A stretch of DNA of 64,000 bases from Pseudomonadota bacterium (lineage in GTDB: Bacteria > Pseudomonadota > Alphaproteobacteria > Acetobacterales > Acetobacteraceae), in NCBI GenBank assembly GCA_021809435.1, contig JAKBAD010000001.1, positions 248,001 through 312,000 on the forward strand. Reading direction: 5' to 3'. This document shows positions 45,640 to 54,352 of the stretch, piece after piece; within the stretch, counting starts at the first letter, position 1; each line of letters begins with the position of its first letter. The position numbers and the translations under genes are program-made. Below the pieces are notes generated by a model. That model had not been told where the DNA came from, made no database searches, and was given only the letters and a program-made list of their open reading frames with translations.

Positions 45640-46080
45640 ATGAGCTTGTATTTCGAGGATTTGACCCCCGGGCTGCGCTTTACCAGCCGGGCGGTGAGGA
45701 TGAGCGTCGAGGGGATTATCGGCTTCGCGCGGGATTATGACCCGCAGCCTTTTCATACCGACCCAGAGGCGGCTGTGGAGAGTTTTTTTGGCGGGTTGGC
45801 GGCCAGCGGCTGGCACACGGCGGCCACCACCATGCGCTTGATGGTGGAGAGCGTGCCGATTGCTGGCGGGTTGATTGGGGCTGGCGTGGAAATTGCCTGG
45901 ACACGCCCCGTGCGCCCGGGTGACGAGCTGGTGGCGGTGAGCGAGGTGATGGAGTTAAAGCCGCTGCGCTCGAAGCCTGACCGCGGCATGGCGGTGGTGC
46001 GGATTGAGACGCGCGACGGGGCAGGCGAGGCGGTGCAGGTGATTACCTGCAAGATGGTGGTGCCGCGCCGCCCGGTTTGA
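45640..46080 (+). CDS. MaoC-like (R)-hydratase family protein
   Basis: 146-residue single hot-dog domain. The hydratase signature is seen in FARDYDPQPFHTDPEAA (catalytic Asp and His), followed by GLAASGWHTAATTMRLM and the C-terminal VITCKMVVPRR. Members hydrate enoyl-CoA and can feed PHA synthesis; an intracellular PHA depolymerase is encoded 13 kb away. ATG at 45640; another ATG lies two codons upstream. It precedes hisB by 30 bases. Confidence 0.85.
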   Translation: MSLYFEDLTPGLRFTSRAVRMSVEGIIGFARDYDPQPFHTDPEAAVESFFGGLAASGWHTAATTMRLMVESVPIAGGLIGAGVEIAWTRPVRPGDELVAVSEVMELKPLRSKPDRGMAVVRIETRDGAGEAVQVITCKMVVPRRPV

Positions 46081-46110
46081 ATTCCAGCCAGATTGTTGTA
46101 GGCCAACGCC

Positions 46111-46701
46111 ATGACACGCAAAATCGAACTGAGCCGCAAAACCTCGGAAACCGACATCGTCATCAGCTTCAACCCTGATGGCACGGGGCGCACCGATATT
46201 TCCACCGGTGTGGGGTTTTTTGACCATATGCTCACCGCGTTCGGGCGCCATGGGCTGTTTGATCTGACGGTGAAGGCCAAGGGCGATTTGCACATTGATG
46301 CCCACCACACGGTTGAGGATGTGGGTATTTTGCTCGGCCAGGCGTTACAGGCGGCGTTGGGAGACAAGCGCGGGATCAACCGTTTCGGCCATGCCATCGT
46401 GCCCATGGATGAGGCGTTGGTGGAGGCGGCGGTGGATCTCTCGGGGCGGGCGTTTGTGGTTTGGGGGGTGAAGTTCGAGCGGCCTTATATTGGCAATATG
46501 GACACCCAGATGGTCGAGGAGTTTTTTCGGGCGCTGGCGGGCAATGGGCTGTTCAATTTGCATGTCATCGAGCGGGCTGGGCAGAATGCCCACCATGTGG
46601 CCGAGGCGGCGTTTAAGGCGGTGGCGCGGGCGTTGCGCCAGGCGGTGGCGATTGACCCGCGCGCGGCCGGGGAGATTCCCTCGACCAAGGGTGTGATCTG
46701 A
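46111..46701 (+). CDS. hisB: Imidazoleglycerol-phosphate dehydratase
   Basis: Sixth step of histidine synthesis; Mn-dependent dehydration of imidazole glycerol phosphate. The 196-residue monofunctional form has STGVGFFDHMLTAFGRHGLFDL, the metal ligands in DAHHTVEDVGI and AGQNAHHVAEAAFKA, and the second half-repeat typical of HisB. It opens the hisBH-GNAT-hisAFE-hinT run; hisH begins four bases later. Confidence 0.96.
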   Translation: MTRKIELSRKTSETDIVISFNPDGTGRTDISTGVGFFDHMLTAFGRHGLFDLTVKAKGDLHIDAHHTVEDVGILLGQALQAALGDKRGINRFGHAIVPMDEALVEAAVDLSGRAFVVWGVKFERPYIGNMDTQMVEEFFRALAGNGLFNLHVIERAGQNAHHVAEAAFKAVARALRQAVAIDPRAAGEIPSTKGVI

Positions 46702-46705
46702 GCCC

Positions 46706-47341
46706 ATGCTGGTCGCGGTTATTGATTATCAGAGCGGCAATCTGGCCTCGGCCGCGCGGGGGTTGGCCCTGGCGGCCACGCAGCGGGGTATTGCGGCCGA
46801 TGTGCGCATTACCGCCGACCCTGAGCTTGTCGCGCGCGCGGAGCGGATTGTGCTGCCTGGCCAGGGGGCGTTCGCCGATTGCGCGCGCGGATTGAAAAGC
46901 GTGGACGGGCTGGAGGAGGCGCTGTTCAGGCGCGTGGATGAGGGCGCGCCCTTTCTGGGTATTTGCGTGGGTATGCAGCTGATGGCCGAGCGCGGGCTGG
47001 AGCATGGCGTGACGCCCGGCTTTGGCTGGGTGAGGGGCGAGATCGCCCGCATGGAGGTGGGCGATAACCGCCTGCCGCACATGGGCTGGAACGAGCTGCA
47101 GTTTGAGCCCGGCGCGCACCCGTTGCTGGCGGGGCTGGTGCCGGGCGATCATGCTTATTTTGTCCATTCCTATGCGCTTTCGGGCGGGCGTGCTGAGGAG
47201 ATCATCGCCACCACCACGTATGGCGGTGAGGTTGTGGCCATGGTGGCCTCGGGTAACCGCGCCGGCACGCAGTTTCATGCGGAGAAAAGCCAGCAGGTCG
47301 GGCTGACCATTCTGGGCAATTTTCTCGCCTGGACACCGTGA
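46706..47341 (+). CDS. hisH: Imidazole glycerol phosphate synthase, glutamine amidotransferase subunit
   Basis: Supplies ammonia from glutamine to HisF. 211 residues with nucleophile Cys87 in FLGICVGMQLM, oxyanion-region PGQGAF, and His/Glu in GTQFHAEKSQQVG at the C-terminus. It starts MLVAVIDYQSGNL, a standard HisH opening. HisF, its partner, lies two genes downstream. Confidence 0.96.
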   Translation: MLVAVIDYQSGNLASAARGLALAATQRGIAADVRITADPELVARAERIVLPGQGAFADCARGLKSVDGLEEALFRRVDEGAPFLGICVGMQLMAERGLEHGVTPGFGWVRGEIARMEVGDNRLPHMGWNELQFEPGAHPLLAGLVPGDHAYFVHSYALSGGRAEEIIATTTYGGEVVAMVASGNRAGTQFHAEKSQQVGLTILGNFLAWTP

Positions 47342-47376
47342 GTGGCGCGAACGCCCGTTCGCCACGCAAGACTCAC
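47338..47376 (+). repeat. Imperfect inverted repeat between hisH and the GNAT gene
   Basis: GTGAGT and ACTCAC form the outer arms, and GTGGCGCGAAC with GTTCGCCAC an inner stem with a small bulge, spanning the end of hisH and the gap before the GNAT gene. There is no T-run, so it is more likely an mRNA processing or translation-control structure than a terminator. Confidence 0.4.
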
Positions 47377-47411
47377 TTGAAATTGATCGCCATTGGCGCC
47401 AAGAGGCTGCC

Positions 47412-47954
47412 GTGAGCCAAGCCCTGCCCCCCCCCGCGTCGCTCTATGCAGAGCGGCTTGAACGCTTCGAGGATGAAGCCGATTTGCACGCTCTTAGCGA
47501 GGCGGCCATAGCGGCCATTCTCGATGGCGGCGGTTTTGGCTGGGTCAGAGCCCCCAAGGCCTCGGTGGTGGAGCAATATTATCGCGGCGTGCTGCTGGTG
47601 CCCGAGCGCGAGCTGATTGTGGGGCGCATGGACGGCATGGTGTATGGCGCCGCGCAACTGCAAAAACCTTCGCGCAATAACGAGGCGCAATCATTCTCGG
47701 TGCAGATGATGCACCATTTCGTGGCCCCCTATGCGCGCGGCCACGGGCTGGCGCGTGAGATTTTGCGCAAGGCCGAGGAACGCGCCCGCGCGCTGGGGTT
47801 TTATGTGCTCAATCTGGATGTGCGCGCGACCCAAAAAGGCGCCATTTCGCTTTATGAGGCCGAGGGCTTCACGCGTTGGGGCACTCATCCGGCTTATGCC
47901 CGTGTGCGCGGGCAGACCATTCCTGGCCATTTTTATTACAAGAAGCTGAAATGA
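47412..47954 (+). CDS. GNAT family N-acetyltransferase inside the his cluster
   Basis: 180 residues. The acetyl-CoA-binding core is visible as [20 protein letters not shown] (motif A with RGHGLA) and [22 protein letters not shown] (motif B). GTG start with AAGAGG five bases upstream. Its stop overlaps hisA (ATGA), so it is made with the histidine enzymes. Acceptor unknown; an amino-acid or protein acetylation role is possible but not shown. Confidence 0.87.
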   Translation: MSQALPPPASLYAERLERFEDEADLHALSEAAIAAILDGGGFGWVRAPKASVVEQYYRGVLLVPERELIVGRMDGMVYGAAQLQKPSRNNEAQSFSVQMMHHFVAPYARGHGLAREILRKAEERARALGFYVLNLDVRATQKGAISLYEAEGFTRWGTHPAYARVRGQTIPGHFYYKKLK

Positions 47955-48682
47955 CCCTGACGCTCTACCCTGCGATTGATTTGAAGGATGGTGCCTGTGT
48001 GCGCCTGCTGCGCGGCGAAATGGACCAGGCGACGGTGTTTGGCACCGACCCCGGCGCCCAGGCCAAGGCCTGGCAGACAGCCGGGTTTGGCTGGGTGCAT
48101 GTGGTGGACCTGAATGGCGCCTTTGCCGGTAAGCCGGTGAATGGCGAGGCGGTGAGATCGATTTTGGCCAATGTGACCGTGCCGGTGCAGCTGGGCGGCG
48201 GCATACGCTCGATCGCGCAGGTGGAGGCCTGGCTTGAGGCGGGTATCGCGCGGGTTATTCTGGGCAGCGCGGCGGCCAAGAACCCGGCGCTGGTGAAGGA
48301 GGCCGCGCGGCTGTTTCCGGGCCGGGTGGTGGTGGGGATTGATGCCAAGGGCGGCATGGTGGCCACGGAAGGCTGGGCGGAGGTTTCAGACATTGCCGCG
48401 ACCGAGCTGGCCAGGCGTTTCGAGGATGCTGGAATTTCGGCGATTATTTACACCGACATCGCGCGTGATGGCATGAAGACCGGGTTGAACCTGGAAGAGA
48501 CCGTGGCGCTGGCCAGGGCGGTGCGCGTGCCGGTGATCGCCTCGGGCGGGGTGGCTTCGGTGGCGGATATCGTGGCGCTGAAACAGGCGGCTTTGGGGCA
48601 GCCGAATCTCAACGGCTCGATTCTCGGCCGGGCGCTGTATGATGGCTCGCTCTCGCCCGCGGAGGCCTTGGCTTCATGCTGA
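47951..48682 (+). CDS. hisA: Phosphoribosylformimino-5-aminoimidazole carboxamide ribotide isomerase
   Basis: Fourth step of histidine synthesis; TIM-barrel Amadori isomerase. 243 residues from [19 protein letters not shown], with catalytic Asp in AIDLKDG and the opposite-half Asp in [11 protein letters not shown], and phosphate sites in GGIRSI and [13 protein letters not shown] overlap with the GNAT gene and 7-base overlap with hisF. Confidence 0.96.
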   Translation: MTLTLYPAIDLKDGACVRLLRGEMDQATVFGTDPGAQAKAWQTAGFGWVHVVDLNGAFAGKPVNGEAVRSILANVTVPVQLGGGIRSIAQVEAWLEAGIARVILGSAAAKNPALVKEAARLFPGRVVVGIDAKGGMVATEGWAEVSDIAATELARRFEDAGISAIIYTDIARDGMKTGLNLEETVALARAVRVPVIASGGVASVADIVALKQAALGQPNLNGSILGRALYDGSLSPAEALASC

Positions 48683-49449
48683 AACTGCGCGTGATTCCGT
48701 GCCTGGACGTGAAGGACGGGCGGGTGGTGAAGGGGGTGAATTTTGTCTCGTTGCGCGATGCCGGAGACCCGGTGGAGCAGGCGGTGGTGTATGACGCCGC
48801 CGGGGCCGATGAGCTGACGTTTCTCGATATCACCGCGTCTTCGGATAACCGGGATACGATTCTCGACGTTGTGCACCGCACGGCCGAGCGGGTGTTTTTG
48901 CCGCTTACCGTGGGCGGGGGCATACGCACGGTGGCGGATATGCGCCGGCTTTTGCTGGCGGGAGCTGATAAATGCTCGATCAATTCAGCCGCGATCGCGC
49001 GGCCTGAGCTGGTGAGCGAGGCGGCGGAGAAGTTTGGCAGCCAGTGCGTGGTGGTGGCGATTGATGCCCGCCAGTCCGCCCCGGGCAAATGGGAGGTGTT
49101 CTCGCATGGCGGGCGCACGGGCACGGGGCTCGATGTGCTGGACTGGGCCAAGCAGATGGAAGCGCGCGGGGCGGGGGAAATTTTACTCACCTCGATGGAC
49201 CGCGATGGCACGGGCAAGGGGTTTGACCTGGAGTTGCTGCGCGCGATTTGTGGCGCGGTGAGGTTGCCGGTGATCGCCTCGGGCGGGGTGGGCACGCTGC
49301 GGCATTTTGTTGAAGGCGCGCAAGCCGGCGCCACGGGGCTGCTCGCGGCGAGCGTGTTCCATTTTGGTCAATTTACCATTGCCCAGGTGAAAGATGCTTT
49401 GAAAGCCGCGCATTTGCCGGTACGAGAGCCTCGTTTGATCACAAGCTGA
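48676..49449 (+). CDS. hisF: Imidazole glycerol phosphate synthase, cyclase subunit
   Basis: Makes imidazole glycerol phosphate and AICAR from PRFAR and HisH-derived ammonia. 257 residues; [18 protein letters not shown] carries the N-terminal catalytic Asp and [15 protein letters not shown] the second one. GGGIRTV and IASGGVGTL bind phosphate. It begins within the last codons of hisA. Confidence 0.97.
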   Translation: MLKLRVIPCLDVKDGRVVKGVNFVSLRDAGDPVEQAVVYDAAGADELTFLDITASSDNRDTILDVVHRTAERVFLPLTVGGGIRTVADMRRLLLAGADKCSINSAAIARPELVSEAAEKFGSQCVVVAIDARQSAPGKWEVFSHGGRTGTGLDVLDWAKQMEARGAGEILLTSMDRDGTGKGFDLELLRAICGAVRLPVIASGGVGTLRHFVEGAQAGATGLLAASVFHFGQFTIAQVKDALKAAHLPVREPRLITS

Positions 49450-49467
49450 AGGAGTCGCAGGTCCGTC

Positions 49468-49983
49468 ATGGCCAAGAAAGCCGACAAAACACCGGTCCCC
49501 GCGCCCCGGAAGAAGGTGGCGACCTCTGACAAGGCAACCGAGAAGAAGGCGGTTTCGGGCAAGAAGACGGCCTTGGGCAAGAAAGCCGCCGCGCGCGCGC
49601 CGGCGGTGATTCCGCCGCCTTTATCGGGGCCCGATGCGCGTGTGCTCGACCGCTTGTGGGCGACTGTGCTCTCACGCAAGGATGCCGACCCCAACCAGAG
49701 CCACTCGGCCAGGTTGCTGGCGCGTGGCACCACCAAGGTGGCGCAGAAATTTGGTGAGGAGGCGGTGGAGACGGTGATTGAGGCGGTGGCCGGGCACAAG
49801 ACCGCGCTGATCGGGGAAAGCGCCGATGTGCTCTATCACCTGATGGTGCTGTGGGTGGATGCCGGGCTGCGGCCCGAGCAGGTATGGTCTGAGCTGGCGC
49901 GCCGCGAGGGGATGAGCGGCATTGCCGAGAAGGCCTCTCGCAAGCCTGAGCAGATCGGCTTTCCGACCAAGAAAATTCCCTGA
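49468..49983 (+). CDS. hisE: Phosphoribosyl-ATP pyrophosphatase with Lys/Ala-rich N-terminal extension
   Basis: Second step of histidine synthesis. The HisE domain occupies about residues 55-171: [42 protein letters not shown] and [12 protein letters not shown], an all-alpha MazG-like fold with acidic metal ligands. Before it come about 50 residues of KKA/KKT/PAP composition resembling a histone H1 tail, making the protein 171 residues against about 110 normally. hisI is not adjacent. hinT begins eight bases later. Confidence 0.93.
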   Translation: MAKKADKTPVPAPRKKVATSDKATEKKAVSGKKTALGKKAAARAPAVIPPPLSGPDARVLDRLWATVLSRKDADPNQSHSARLLARGTTKVAQKFGEEAVETVIEAVAGHKTALIGESADVLYHLMVLWVDAGLRPEQVWSELARREGMSGIAEKASRKPEQIGFPTKKIP

Positions 49984-49991
49984 GGTGCGCC

Positions 49992-50348
49992 ATGGCTTAT
50001 GATGACAACAACGTGTTCGCCAAGATTCTGCGGGGCGAGATTCCGGCCAAGCCGATTTATGAGGACGAATTCGCGCTCGCCTTTAACGATATTCGACCGC
50101 AGGCGCCGATTCATGTGCTGGTCATTCCGAAGGGCAAATATGTCGCGGTGGATGATTTTGGTGCCCAGGCGAGCGCTGAGGAAATTGCCGGGTTTTGGCG
50201 CGCGGTGAGCCGCGTGGCCGAGCTGGTGGGCGCAACCGGCGACGGTTTCAGGCTGATTTGCAACTCAGGGCCAAACAGCTTGCAGGAGGTGCCGCATTTC
50301 CACGCCCATATTCTGGGGGGCAAGCGTTTTGGTGCCATGCTCGTGTGA
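49992..50348 (+). CDS. hinT: HIT family hydrolase (HinT-like)
   Basis: 118-residue nucleoside phosphoramidase of the histidine triad superfamily. The triad is VPHFHAHILGG; the N-terminal NVFAKILRGEIPAKPIYEDEFALAF and HVLVIPKGKYV match HinT. The location right after hisE is common in alphaproteobacteria. Its stop overlaps the chrA start (TGATG). Confidence 0.94.
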   Translation: MAYDDNNVFAKILRGEIPAKPIYEDEFALAFNDIRPQAPIHVLVIPKGKYVAVDDFGAQASAEEIAGFWRAVSRVAELVGATGDGFRLICNSGPNSLQEVPHFHAHILGGKRFGAMLV

Positions 50349-51541
50349 TGAGGCGTGGCTCCGCTTTTGAGGTTTTGCGCGCATTTTTTGTGCTGGGCGT
50401 GAGTTCGTTCGGCGGACCCGTTGCGCATCTGGGATATTTTCGGAAGGCTTTTGTTGAGGAGCGGGGCTGGCTGAGCGCCGAGGATTTTGGCGCCATCATT
50501 TCGCTTTGCCAGTTTTTGCCGGGGCCGGCTTCGTCGCAGGCGGGGCTGTGCATTGGGGTCAAGCGCGCGGGCCTTTTGGGTGGGCTGGCCGCGTGGCTTG
50601 GCTTTACCCTGCCTTCGGCGCTGCTCATGGTGCTGGCCGCCCTGCTCGACCAGCGATTGAGCGCCTATCCGGTGATGCATGATGTGGTGCATGGGCTGCA
50701 ACTGGCCGCCGTGGCGGTGGTGGCGCAGGCGGTGTACCAGATGGCCATAACGCTGTGCCCGGATACGCCGCGCCGGGCGCTGGCCTTGCTGGCGGCGGCG
50801 ATTTTGGCGCTGCTGCCCAACACGGCCGGGCAACTGACCGTGCTGCTGATTGGCGGGGCCATTGGCTGGCTGGCGCTCGATGACAGCACGCTGGTGAGAC
50901 ACCGCGAAAAGCGCAGATTGGCGCGTGAGTTTGATGAGCCGGGTGCCGCGCCGCGGGGGCATGGCGCGGCGCTGATATGTCTGGCGCTGTTTGTGGGGCT
51001 GCTCGGCCTTGCATTTGCGGTGCCGAGGACGGGTTTGGTGGGGCTGGCGGCCTCGTTCTACCGCTCGGGCGCGTTGGTGTTTGGCGGCGGCCACGTGGTG
51101 CTGCCGCTGTTGCGCGATGCCGTGGTGGTGCCGGGGATGATTTCGCCGCAGTTGTTTTTGGCTGGCTATGGCGTGGCCCAGGCCATGCCTGGCCCGCTTT
51201 TCACGGTGGCGGCGTTTTTGGGGCAGGTGATTGACGGGCCGGTTGGCGCGGTGGTGGCCTTGCTGGCTATTTTTGCCCCCGGGCTGCTGCTGGTGGCGGG
51301 CGCGCTGCCTTATTGGGAGGTTTGGCGTCAGCGGTCCCATATCAGCGCGGTGGTGAAGGGGCTGAATGCGGCCGTGGTCGGGCTGCTGGGGGCGGCGCTG
51401 GTGAATTTATTCACGCTCAGCACCGTGCAGGGGCCTTGGGATTTTCCGGTGATTATTGGTGCGCTGACGCTGCTGACCATGGGCAAGGCGCGCCCGATTC
51501 TGGTGGTGCTGTTTTGCGCCGGCGCGGGGGCGCTGTTTTAG
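50348..51541 (+). CDS. chrA: Chromate transporter, ChrA (CHR superfamily)
   Basis: 397 residues with two homologous CHR halves. The first half has FGGPVAHLGYFRKAFVEERGWLS and CQFLPGPASSQAG, and the second SGALVFGGGHVVLPLL and GVAQAMPGPLFTVAAFLG. This is the long-chain, duplicated form of proton- or sulfate-coupled chromate efflux proteins; real substrates may vary. The ATG overlaps the hinT stop. The last bases overlap the stop of the convergent TerC-like gene. Confidence 0.92.
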   Translation: MRRGSAFEVLRAFFVLGVSSFGGPVAHLGYFRKAFVEERGWLSAEDFGAIISLCQFLPGPASSQAGLCIGVKRAGLLGGLAAWLGFTLPSALLMVLAALLDQRLSAYPVMHDVVHGLQLAAVAVVAQAVYQMAITLCPDTPRRALALLAAAILALLPNTAGQLTVLLIGGAIGWLALDDSTLVRHREKRRLAREFDEPGAAPRGHGAALICLALFVGLLGLAFAVPRTGLVGLAASFYRSGALVFGGGHVVLPLLRDAVVVPGMISPQLFLAGYGVAQAMPGPLFTVAAFLGQVIDGPVGAVVALLAIFAPGLLLVAGALPYWEVWRQRSHISAVVKGLNAAVVGLLGAALVNLFTLSTVQGPWDFPVIIGALTLLTMGKARPILVVLFCAGAGALF

Positions 51542-52125
51542 AGCGCGAAATGCGCGGCCACCTCGTGCCAGCCTGTCCAGATCATGTCGAGCGCGACATA
51601 GGCGACGATGGCGATGCCGCCCCAGGCCAGTCCTGGGAAACGTTGCATGAGCCGTGCCACCTGCGCCGCCGCCAGCCCCATGAGCCCGACCGAAAGGACC
51701 AGCCCCAGCGCCAGCACCGCCATATGGCCGCGCGCCGCGCCCGCCACGCCCAGCACATTATCGAGGCTCATGGAAATATCGGCCATCACGATGCGCCAGA
51801 TGGCGGCTTTCAGGCTGACCGGCGCGGCCGTGAACTCGCCCGCCTCGCCGCCCTTGAGTTCGCGCGCGGTTTTCCAGGCCACCCATAGCAGCAGCACGCC
51901 GCCCGCCAGCGTGAGGCCGATGATGGCCATGAGCTTGACCGCCACCAGCGCGAACAGGATGCGCACCAGCATGGCGCCGCCAATGCCCGCCAGAATGGCG
52001 GTGCGCCGCTGGTCGGGTGAGAGCTTCGCCACGCTCAGCGCGATGACGATGGCGTTATCGCCGGCCAGCACGAGGTCGATGAGCAGAACCTGGGCGAGAA
52101 TGGCGCTGAGCGCTAAAATATCCAT
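51538..52125 (-). CDS. TerC family integral membrane protein (YjbE-like)
   Basis: 195 residues from MDILALSAILAQ, about six to seven membrane helices. Key intramembrane acidic motifs are LVLAGDNAIVIALSV and DISMSLDNVLGVAGAA, the paired DNA/DN motifs of TerC proteins linked to Mn or other metal export. ATG 52125 is preferred to one 36 bases upstream, which lies in purB promoter territory. Stop codon shared by overlap with chrA on the other strand. Confidence 0.9.
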   Translation of the reverse strand: MDILALSAILAQVLLIDLVLAGDNAIVIALSVAKLSPDQRRTAILAGIGGAMLVRILFALVAVKLMAIIGLTLAGGVLLLWVAWKTARELKGGEAGEFTAAPVSLKAAIWRIVMADISMSLDNVLGVAGAARGHMAVLALGLVLSVGLMGLAAAQVARLMQRFPGLAWGGIAIVAYVALDMIWTGWHEVAAHFAL

Positions 52126-52220
52126 GGGCAGAGCCCTCGCGCCCGGGGGCGTGCTTGTCAATCCGGCTTCGCTGGGCTTTAGGGGGGCGCAGATTTCGCA
52201 GAGCTCAAGGAACCACGCAC

Positions 52221-53558
52221 ATGATCCCGCGCTATACCCGCCAGCAGGCCGCCGCCATCTGGACCCAGGAGAATAAGTACCGCATCTGGTTCGAGATCGA
52301 GGCGCTGGCGTGCGAGGCGATGGCGCAATACGGGCTGATTCCCGAGGGCGCGGCCAGGACCATCCGCGAGAAAGGCGACGCCGCGATGGCGGTGTTCACC
52401 GAGGGTGATGTTCTGGAAATCGACGCCATCGAGGCCGAGACCCGCCATGATGTCATCGCGTTTCTTACCTGGCTGGCCAAGCGGGTGGGCGAGGATAGCC
52501 GATTCGTCCATCAGGGGCTGACCTCGTCGGATGTGCTCGATACGTGCCTCTCGGTGCAGCTGGTGCAGGCGGCGGATTTGTTGCTGGCCGATTTGGAGCT
52601 GGTGCTGGCGGCGCTGCGCAAGCGGGCGATGGAGCATAAATATACCCTCACCATCGGCCGCAGCCATGGCATTCATGCCGAGCCGACCAGTTTTGGCCTC
52701 AAGCTCGCCGGGCATTATGCCGAGTTCGCGCGTAACAAGCAGCGTTTGATCGCGGCGCGGGCCGAAATCGCCACCTGCGCCATTTCGGGCGCGGTGGGCA
52801 CGTTCGCGCATGTCGATCCCCGGGTGGAGGAGTTTGTGGCCGCCAAGCTCGGCCTGGCGCCCGAGGCGGTCTCCACCCAGGTGATTCCGCGTGACCGCCA
52901 TGCGGCGTTTTTCGCCACGCTGGGCGTGATCGCCAGCGGTGTTGAGCGGCTGGCGACCGAGGTGCGGCATTTGCAGCGCTCGGAAGTGCGCGAGGCGGAG
53001 GAGTTCTTCCATGCCGGGCAGAAGGGCAGCTCGGCCATGCCGCATAAGCGTAACCCAGTGCTTTCGGAGAATTTATGCGGGCTGGCGCGGCTGGTGCGCG
53101 CGGCCGTGGTGCCGGCCATGGAGAATGTGGCGCTGTGGCATGAGCGCGATATTTCGCACTCCTCGGTCGAGCGCGGCATTGGGCCGGATGCGACCGTGAC
53201 GCTGGATTTCGCGCTCGTGCGGCTGGCTGGGATGATGGACAAGCTGACCATTTATCCCGAGCAGATGGCCGCGAATGTGGAGAGTCTGGGCGGGGTCGTG
53301 CATTCGGGCGAGGTGCTGCTGGTGCTGACCAAGGCCGGGATTTTGCGGGAAGATGCCTATAAGATCATCCAGCGCAACGCCATGGCGACCTGGATGAAGT
53401 TGGGCACCCCGGAAGGCCGCACCTTCCGCGAGAATCTGCTGGCGGACCCGGAGGTGGCGGGGCGCGTGACCGAGCAGGCGATTTCGGCCGCCATGAGCGC
53501 CGAAATGCACCACGCGCATGTGGACACGATTTTCAAGCGTGTGTTCGGCCACGGCTGA
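52221..53558 (+). CDS. purB: Adenylosuccinate lyase
   Basis: Cleaves SAICAR and adenylosuccinate in purine synthesis. 445 residues starting MIPRYTRQQAAAIWTQENK with AAGGA nine bases upstream. The fumarase/aspartase-superfamily signature GSSAMPHKRNP holds the catalytic serine loop, and TSSDVLDTCLS and GRSHGIHAEPTSFG the catalytic histidine region. It is divergent from the TerC-like gene and stands alone. Confidence 0.97.
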   Translation: MIPRYTRQQAAAIWTQENKYRIWFEIEALACEAMAQYGLIPEGAARTIREKGDAAMAVFTEGDVLEIDAIEAETRHDVIAFLTWLAKRVGEDSRFVHQGLTSSDVLDTCLSVQLVQAADLLLADLELVLAALRKRAMEHKYTLTIGRSHGIHAEPTSFGLKLAGHYAEFARNKQRLIAARAEIATCAISGAVGTFAHVDPRVEEFVAAKLGLAPEAVSTQVIPRDRHAAFFATLGVIASGVERLATEVRHLQRSEVREAEEFFHAGQKGSSAMPHKRNPVLSENLCGLARLVRAAVVPAMENVALWHERDISHSSVERGIGPDATVTLDFALVRLAGMMDKLTIYPEQMAANVESLGGVVHSGEVLLVLTKAGILREDAYKIIQRNAMATWMKLGTPEGRTFRENLLADPEVAGRVTEQAISAAMSAEMHHAHVDTIFKRVFGHG

Positions 53559-53645
53559 GCCGTTGCAAATGGTAACCGGGGCGACATAAATTCGCCTCGT
53601 GTGGCGGGGTATGAAGGCGCATCCGTTTTGACCAAGGAGCGTGTG

Positions 53646-53981
53646 ATGCGTTTTCATCTCGCTGTTCTGGGGCTGCTGCCCTTGGCCGCCTGCGCCGTGC
53701 AGGCGGCGCCGCCCCGACCCGCGCCGGTGGTGATGGTTCACCCCGCGCCACCGGCCCCGCCGGTGGTGGTGATGCACCCGGGCCCGCCGCCGCTGCGCCC
53801 CGAATATGTGCCGCCGTCCCCATCTGTGGCTTATATCTGGCGGCCCGGCCATTGGGCGTGGAATGGGGCCCGGTATCACTGGGTGCGGGGGCATTATGTG
53901 CGCCGCCATCCGGGCTGGCATGTGTGGGTGCAGGGCCATTGGTCGCCGGCGGGCATTTGGGTGCCGGCGCACTGGAGCTGA
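53646..53981 (+). CDS. YXWGXW-repeat lipoprotein
   Basis: 111 residues beginning with a lipoprotein signal MRFHLAVLGLLPLAAC (lipobox LAAC). A Pro/Ala/Val-rich stretch (PAPPAPPVVVMHPGPPP) is followed by aromatic repeats WRPGHWAWNGARYHWVRGHY and WVQGHWSPAGIWVPAHW, the YXWGXW domain seen in envelope-stress-associated proteins. AAGGAG lies upstream. Probably attached to the outer membrane; function unknown. Confidence 0.87.
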   Translation: MRFHLAVLGLLPLAACAVQAAPPRPAPVVMVHPAPPAPPVVVMHPGPPPLRPEYVPPSPSVAYIWRPGHWAWNGARYHWVRGHYVRRHPGWHVWVQGHWSPAGIWVPAHWS

Positions 53982-54101
53982 GCGCCACGGCCCTGAGCAG
54001 GCCCGAATCGGTTTGGTTGTGTAGCTATTGACGTATCGCAATGCGGGTTAACCGCTTCGGTGCTCAATACGCCTCAGCCAATGACGATGAGGCGGTGTAA
54101 G

Positions 54102-54320
54102 ATGCGCGCAAACCTGATGGTGCTGGCGGCTTTTCTGGTCAGCACGGGGGCGTTGGCCGGGGCTTCGCTGGCGGCGCAGGCGGTGGGCATGGACGTGGAA
54201 ATGCTGGCGGCGGGCGTATGCGCGGCGCTGGCTGGCGCCGTGCTGATGCGCGCGGTGGTGGCGCTGGGTGAGGGGCGGGACAAAGCCGCCAAGTGGCCGC
54301 GCGGACAATCTCGGGTTTGA
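54102..54320 (+). CDS. Small two-helix membrane protein
   Basis: 72 residues from ATG 54102, which has GAGG nine bases upstream. Two hydrophobic stretches (about 4-24 and 30-52) and a basic tail (RDKAAKWPRGQSRV) suggest a small inner-membrane protein. No family recognised. Other in-frame starts exist upstream (54060, 54081). The reading frame ends inside the first bases of the Nudix region. Confidence 0.5.
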   Translation: MRANLMVLAAFLVSTGALAGASLAAQAVGMDVEMLAAGVCAALAGAVLMRAVVALGEGRDKAAKWPRGQSRV

Positions 54321-54352
54321 CGAACCGGCTGGGGCGGGTCAGGGTCGCGGCC

